A stretch of DNA of 64,000 nt, taken from positions 1 to 64,000 of the forward strand of contig PHBZ01000017.1 in NCBI GenBank assembly GCA_002840755.1, written 5' to 3'. Each line of letters begins with the position of its first letter. Within the stretch, counting starts at the first letter, position 1. This DNA is from Chloroflexi bacterium HGW-Chloroflexi-10. Its GTDB lineage: Bacteria > Chloroflexota > Anaerolineae > Anaerolineales > Anaerolineaceae. The notes below the pieces were generated by a model that saw only the letters and a program-made list of their open reading frames with translations, did no database searches and was not told the origin of the DNA. Positions 60,785 through 64,000 of this stretch are shown here, one piece after another. The position numbers and the translations under genes are program-made.

Positions 60785-61455
60785 AAGCCAATATTCGGGC
60801 AGTAAATTGGTTCTTAAGAAGAATATTTCAAACCATATGCCGGATCGATGTAGAAGAATTTAAAAAAGTACCGGTTAATGGTCCAATAATCATGGTCGGT
60901 AATCATATCAATTTTCTGGAAGCTCCGGTTCTTTTACCCCATCTGGATAATCCTGCCGTGGTGGGGATGGCAAAGAGCGAAAGTTGGAAGAATCCCCTGT
61001 TTAATTTTCTGTTTAACAATTGGGGGGTGATTCCCATTGATCGTGGTGTGGTGGATCGTGAAGCGTTTCGTTTATCCGAAGAAGCGCTTCTCCAAGGCAA
61101 AATCCTGGCGATTTCTCCGGAAGGAACACGCAGTAAGGATGGCCGTTTACTGCAAGGTAAACCAGGTGTGGTTGCATTAGCTTTACGAAGTAATGCACCG
61201 ATGCTTCCGATCGCTTTCTATGGTTATGAGAATTTTTGGAACAATCTGAAACATTTTCGCCGGACAGATTTCCATCTGGTAGTCGGCAAACCGTTCAGGT
61301 TAAACATGAATGGAGACACCCTTTCACGTGATGTGCGTCAGGCTGTTACGGATGAAATTATGTACAAGATTGCCGAACTGTTGCCGGAGAAATATCGCGG
61401 GCACTATCAATTTAATGATCAGGTTTCCTACCACTATGTCGTGTCCGAGGGATAA
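60781..61455 (+). CDS. 1-Acylglycerol-3-phosphate acyltransferase (PlsC-like) with Glu in the HX4D motif
   Basis: 224 residues. Motif I reads NHINFLEAP (41-49): H42-X4-Glu47, with Glu in place of the usual Asp. Motif II NWGVIPIDRG (about 80-89), motif III SPEGTRS (about 113-119), motif IV MLPIAFYG (about 142-149). It acylates lysophosphatidic acid or a similar lipid on the inner membrane. The change Asp to Glu keeps the charge but is not the consensus. It is co-translated with the lipid kinase. Confidence 0.85.
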   Translation: MKANIRAVNWFLRRIFQTICRIDVEEFKKVPVNGPIIMVGNHINFLEAPVLLPHLDNPAVVGMAKSESWKNPLFNFLFNNWGVIPIDRGVVDREAFRLSEEALLQGKILAISPEGTRSKDGRLLQGKPGVVALALRSNAPMLPIAFYGYENFWNNLKHFRRTDFHLVVGKPFRLNMNGDTLSRDVRQAVTDEIMYKIAELLPEKYRGHYQFNDQVSYHYVVSEG

Positions 61456-61650
61456 CGGCAAGAAGTAGCAAATGATTTCCTGCGTTGGAGGACGGTGTTA
61501 TTCCACTCGGGGGTATAGACTGAAGTGCAGCTTCAGGTGAACGACTCTATGCGGTAAGGATCGTTATCACTAATATCCATAAACCAAAACAGATTTCAAT
61601 ATCCTGCATTGCAGGAATTACATTACCAGGAACTGCATCCGCATGTTTTG
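61456..61650 (+). other. Non-coding stretch with several small hairpins
   Basis: The gap from 61456 to the ABC-transporter gene end at 61784 has no gene. Visible pieces: CTGAAG-TGCAG-CTTCAG (about 61521-61537), TCCTGCA-T-TGCAGGA (about 61601-61615), and the terminator from 61651. Together they would fit a small structured RNA of about 200 bases, or a long 3' region of the acyltransferase mRNA. Evidence is weak. Confidence 0.3.
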
Positions 61651-61692
61651 CTAAAAAACAAAACGGCATAATTCATTCACTATGCCGTTTTG
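61651..61692 (-). terminator. Bidirectional terminator between PlsC-like and MacB-like genes
   Basis: CAAAACGGCATA and TATGCCGTTTTG (12 bp) around a 10-base loop. On the minus strand it is followed by TTTTTTAG, and on the plus strand by TTG, so it is mainly the terminator of the MacB-like operon ending at 61784. Confidence 0.85.
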
Positions 61693-61783
61693 TTGTACAT
61701 TACAAATAATTCTTTACTGGGAGAAATGTTCTGTTAAACGTTTCTTGAATTTTCAACCGGTAAGATGTTTTACCAATACCGGG

Positions 61784-62515
61784 TTAATGGCGGCCACCCT
61801 GGACAAGTTCCATGATCTCATTCCGTCCGGTATAGGTGCGTACCAGCTTGCCATCCTGCATCATCAACACACGATCCACGAATTCGCACATGCGCAGGTC
61901 ATGGGTGACCATGATCCCGGCACGTTGTTGTTCGTGAATCAAACCGGCAAAGGTTTCCACAACCTGGTAAGCCCGTTCTGTATCCAGACTTGCAGTAGGC
62001 TCATCAGCGAGGACCAGACTGGGATTATGAATCAGTGCTCGGGCAATGGCTACTCGCTGCTGCTGGCCACCGGACATCTGACCGGGCAGATTATGGAAGC
62101 GTTCACCCAATCCTAAGCGAGCCAGCAGTTCACGAGCACGAAGTTTCCCGGCTTTGTCCAACTTGTTGTTCAAGCGCAGCATTAATTCGACATTTTCAAC
62201 AGCGCTTAAATATGGTACGAGGTTGTTGGCCTGAAAGGTGAAACCGATTTTCTCGCGGCGCATGGATACCCGATCCAGTTCACCCATTGTGGCCAAATCT
62301 TCCCCATCCAACAGGATTTGCCCGGAACTGGGTTGAAGTAAAGCAGCCAGTATGGAAAGCATGGTGGTTTTTCCGGAGCCGCTGGGGCCTACCAGAGCAA
62401 CAAATTCTCCAGCTTTTACTTCCAAGGACACATCATCAACAGCCTGAATGGTGCCGAAGTCGGTTTGGTAGGTCTTGATGACCGATTTGGTTTGGAGTGC
62501 GTATGTTTCAGTCAT
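61784..62515 (-). CDS. MacB/LolD-type ABC transporter ATP-binding protein
   Basis: 243 residues. Walker A GPSGSGKTT (about 42-50), Q-loop, signature MSGGQQQRVAIARAL (about 143-157) and Walker B LVLADEPTASLD (about 162-173), followed by VTHD. The family pairs with FtsX-like permeases and MFP adaptor proteins in export or lipoprotein release (MacB, LolD). Its ATG shares one base with the permease stop (TAATG). Substrate unknown; in Gram-negative-like or monoderm cells it exports peptides or lipids. Confidence 0.92.
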   Translation of the reverse strand: MTETYALQTKSVIKTYQTDFGTIQAVDDVSLEVKAGEFVALVGPSGSGKTTMLSILAALLQPSSGQILLDGEDLATMGELDRVSMRREKIGFTFQANNLVPYLSAVENVELMLRLNNKLDKAGKLRARELLARLGLGERFHNLPGQMSGGQQQRVAIARALIHNPSLVLADEPTASLDTERAYQVVETFAGLIHEQQRAGIMVTHDLRMCEFVDRVLMMQDGKLVRTYTGRNEIMELVQGGRH

Positions 62516-63684
62516 TATGATAGCCCCAATGCTTTCAAGGGTTCAATGCGCACCGCATACCGAATGGAAACCAACCCGCCTAATGGCCCGATCAGCAGCA
62601 GGGCAACCACGGCCAATGCTGACGTCGCTCCGTTGAAAACGATCGGTACTGTAGGCGGAAAGGTGAGTGAAAACAAGTAGGAGAGCAATCCGCCGATAGC
62701 CACTCCAATCACGGTGATTATCATAATCTGGATGATGGAAGCAGCTGCCACTACCGGATTGGCGGTACCAATTGCCTTCAGTACACCAATTTGGGCTACT
62801 TTTTGTAAAATCTGAATTTGGAAAAATCCGCCAATAACTAACACACCGATGAAGAGGGTGAAGCCGCCCTGGGTGTTGAGGGTGCTCTGCTGGGCAGAAT
62901 AGCCTGGCAGAGCCTGAATAGCGGTGTTCAAGGTGGCTGTTTCAATATTGTTTACCTGTGCAGTGAGGCGGCCGGCAACTTCTTCAATCTGATCAGGATC
63001 GGTTAATTTAACCAGGACGACATTGGCAATCGGGTTGGAAGCGTTGACTTCTGCTTCCGACTTAGGCCGGATACGATCCCAGGTAAAGAAAGGAACAAAA
63101 ATGGATGGCTGCAGGGAATACTGGCGTCCATCGGTGATTCCAACCACACGCAAATCAAAGAACTCATCTTTGGTACCCTGGGTGACTCGCATGGTCAGGG
63201 TGTCTCCGATTGTCAGGTTGCTGCGCAGGGCGGTATTACGGTCGATGATGACTTCTTTGGCCAGATCGGTACTGAGCTGGCTGCCCTGGACGGCGGGTGG
63301 TTCACCCACATGTCCGGGCTCCACACCCAGCAAAGCTACTTTTAAGGTTGGATTGTCGCCGGATAAAAGCAGGGTGGCATTGGCTGTACCGAACATTCCG
63401 GCATCTGCCACACCGTCTACGCGGCGGATGGCTGCCAGGCGGTCACGTCCCAGGCGGCTGGCCTGGATCAGATAATCGGACTTGGCCTGATAGACAATTA
63501 ATTCAGCGTCGAGTTTGGAAATGTATTCGCGGTTACCGTTGCCCAGACCCTCGCCCAATGCGGCGATAAACAGCACCAACAAGGTGATCAAGGCGATTAC
63601 CAGGCTGACCAGCAGAAAGCGCCCACGATTGCGCCATATTTCTTTGACAGCCAGGTAACCGGAGATGGATAGAATTTGTTTCAT
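62515..63684 (-). CDS. FtsX-family (MacB-type) ABC transporter permease
   Basis: 389 residues. An N-terminal membrane helix (about 20-42) is followed by a large extracytoplasmic domain (about 43-265) and three membrane helices at the C-terminus (about 280-300, 325-350, 355-375). The FtsX consensus is visible as LQKVAQIGVLKAIGTANPVVAAASIIQIMIITVIGVAIGG (in part). GGGAGAA precedes the ATG. It is co-translated with the ATPase gene and lies after the adaptor gene. Confidence 0.9.
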   Translation of the reverse strand: MKQILSISGYLAVKEIWRNRGRFLLVSLVIALITLLVLFIAALGEGLGNGNREYISKLDAELIVYQAKSDYLIQASRLGRDRLAAIRRVDGVADAGMFGTANATLLLSGDNPTLKVALLGVEPGHVGEPPAVQGSQLSTDLAKEVIIDRNTALRSNLTIGDTLTMRVTQGTKDEFFDLRVVGITDGRQYSLQPSIFVPFFTWDRIRPKSEAEVNASNPIANVVLVKLTDPDQIEEVAGRLTAQVNNIETATLNTAIQALPGYSAQQSTLNTQGGFTLFIGVLVIGGFFQIQILQKVAQIGVLKAIGTANPVVAAASIIQIMIITVIGVAIGGLLSYLFSLTFPPTVPIVFNGATSALAVVALLLIGPLGGLVSIRYAVRIEPLKALGLS

Positions 63685-63702
63685 ATGATTCTCCCAGCCT
63701 GC

Positions 63703-64000
63703 TTATGGCAGGAAATTGATAGCAGCCGTCATGCCCCAGCGCATTTGCGGATCAGTTTGCTTTAAAACTGCGGTGACGGTAAAGGTTATATCGCCACGTT
63801 TCTCTTCAAAGCGGGAACTGATTTGGGTTACTTCACCTGCGAAGGTGGTAGATGGCAACGCATCCAGCACGATTTCTACCGGCTGGCCAACCTTTACATT
63901 GACCACGTCCACTTCGGACAAGTTATCCGTCTTGATAATCCAACTTGAGAAATCGGCCACTGTCATAACGGTTTGGCCCGGGGTCACCCGCTGCCCGACC
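63703..64000 (-). CDS. HlyD/MFP-type periplasmic adaptor, C-terminal part (cut by window edge)
   Basis: Only the last 98 codons are visible; the gene begins beyond base 64000 (minus strand). The piece shows VGQRVTPGQTVMTVADFSSW and VKVGQPVEIVLDALPSTTFAGEVTQISSRF, typical of the beta-barrel and lipoyl-like part of membrane-fusion proteins, ending MRWGMTAAINFLP. Together with the ATPase and permease it forms a MacAB-type tripartite export unit. Confidence 0.85.
   Translation of the reverse strand, partial: VGQRVTPGQTVMTVADFSSWIIKTDNLSEVDVVNVKVGQPVEIVLDALPSTTFAGEVTQISSRFEEKRGDITFTVTAVLKQTDPQMRWGMTAAINFLP

Overview
The window looks like a chromosomal segment of a Chloroflexota bacterium, most likely class Anaerolineae. 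This is inferred from gene content and not from a marker gene. The pointers are secreted proteins ending in a short V-[FY]-L-P-L-x-x-R tail, a signal-less ApbE beside a heme-b reductase, a MmsAB/ChvE-type monosaccharide importer, FG-GAP and Kelch surface proteins, and moderate GC content. No rRNA, tRNA, CRISPR array or intact insertion sequence was seen. About 56 protein genes are supported. Two are broken by single-base lesions and two more stretches are degraded remnants.

Layout: 0-3 kb, the end of a monosaccharide ABC importer operon (binding protein tail, mmsA, mmsB) with an intercistronic stem-loop and a terminator. 3-4.5 kb, nitroreductase and hemolysin III. 4.6-9.7 kb, a two-component system divergent from a four-gene extracytoplasmic redox operon (double PepSY-like protein, small anchored protein, ApbE, heme-b ferric-reductase-like protein). 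9.7-13.5 kb, DUF1330, RhlE-type helicase and amidase. 13.5-18.1 kb, two large secreted proteins. 18.3-21.9 kb, an operon of GNAT, terpenoid-cyclase-like toroid and B3/4-domain proteins, then a TSUP exporter. 21.9-22.9 kb is mostly non-coding. 22.9-30.9 kb, a SWIM/SNF2 helicase, two membrane proteins, and a MarR-DUF362 operon with a tocopherol-cyclase-like gene. 31-36 kb, hydrolases (one frameshifted), HAD phosphatase, cysteine-rich protein and a lipoprotein cytochrome c. 36-45 kb, acyl-CoA synthetase, ABC-F protein, DUF5995, MFS transporter, AAA ATPase and S10 peptidase. 45-52.4 kb, surface proteins with pseudogenes and a GH18 lipoprotein. 52.7-55.6 kb, a sulfur-transfer operon (PocR/HTH regulator, SQR-like flavoprotein, one-Cys DsrC/TusE, DsrE2). 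55.7-64 kb, an SPFH pair, P-loop kinase, DegT-like enzyme, lipid kinase with acyltransferase, and a MacB-type export system cut by the window edge.

How genes work together: the OmpR-type regulator has a tandem 11-bp site in the shared divergent promoter and probably controls both itself and the PepSY-ApbE-reductase operon, whose products could pass electrons across the membrane. The MarR protein has two perfect TTGCA-N3-TGCAA sites bracketing its own promoter. The sulfur operon has three copies of TATAACA exactly 10 bp apart and a CRP/FNR-like palindrome in front of its regulator gene. These regulatory architectures and the shared C-terminal tail on three surface proteins are the most informative signals here. 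All functional assignments rest on motifs read by eye; no database search was run.
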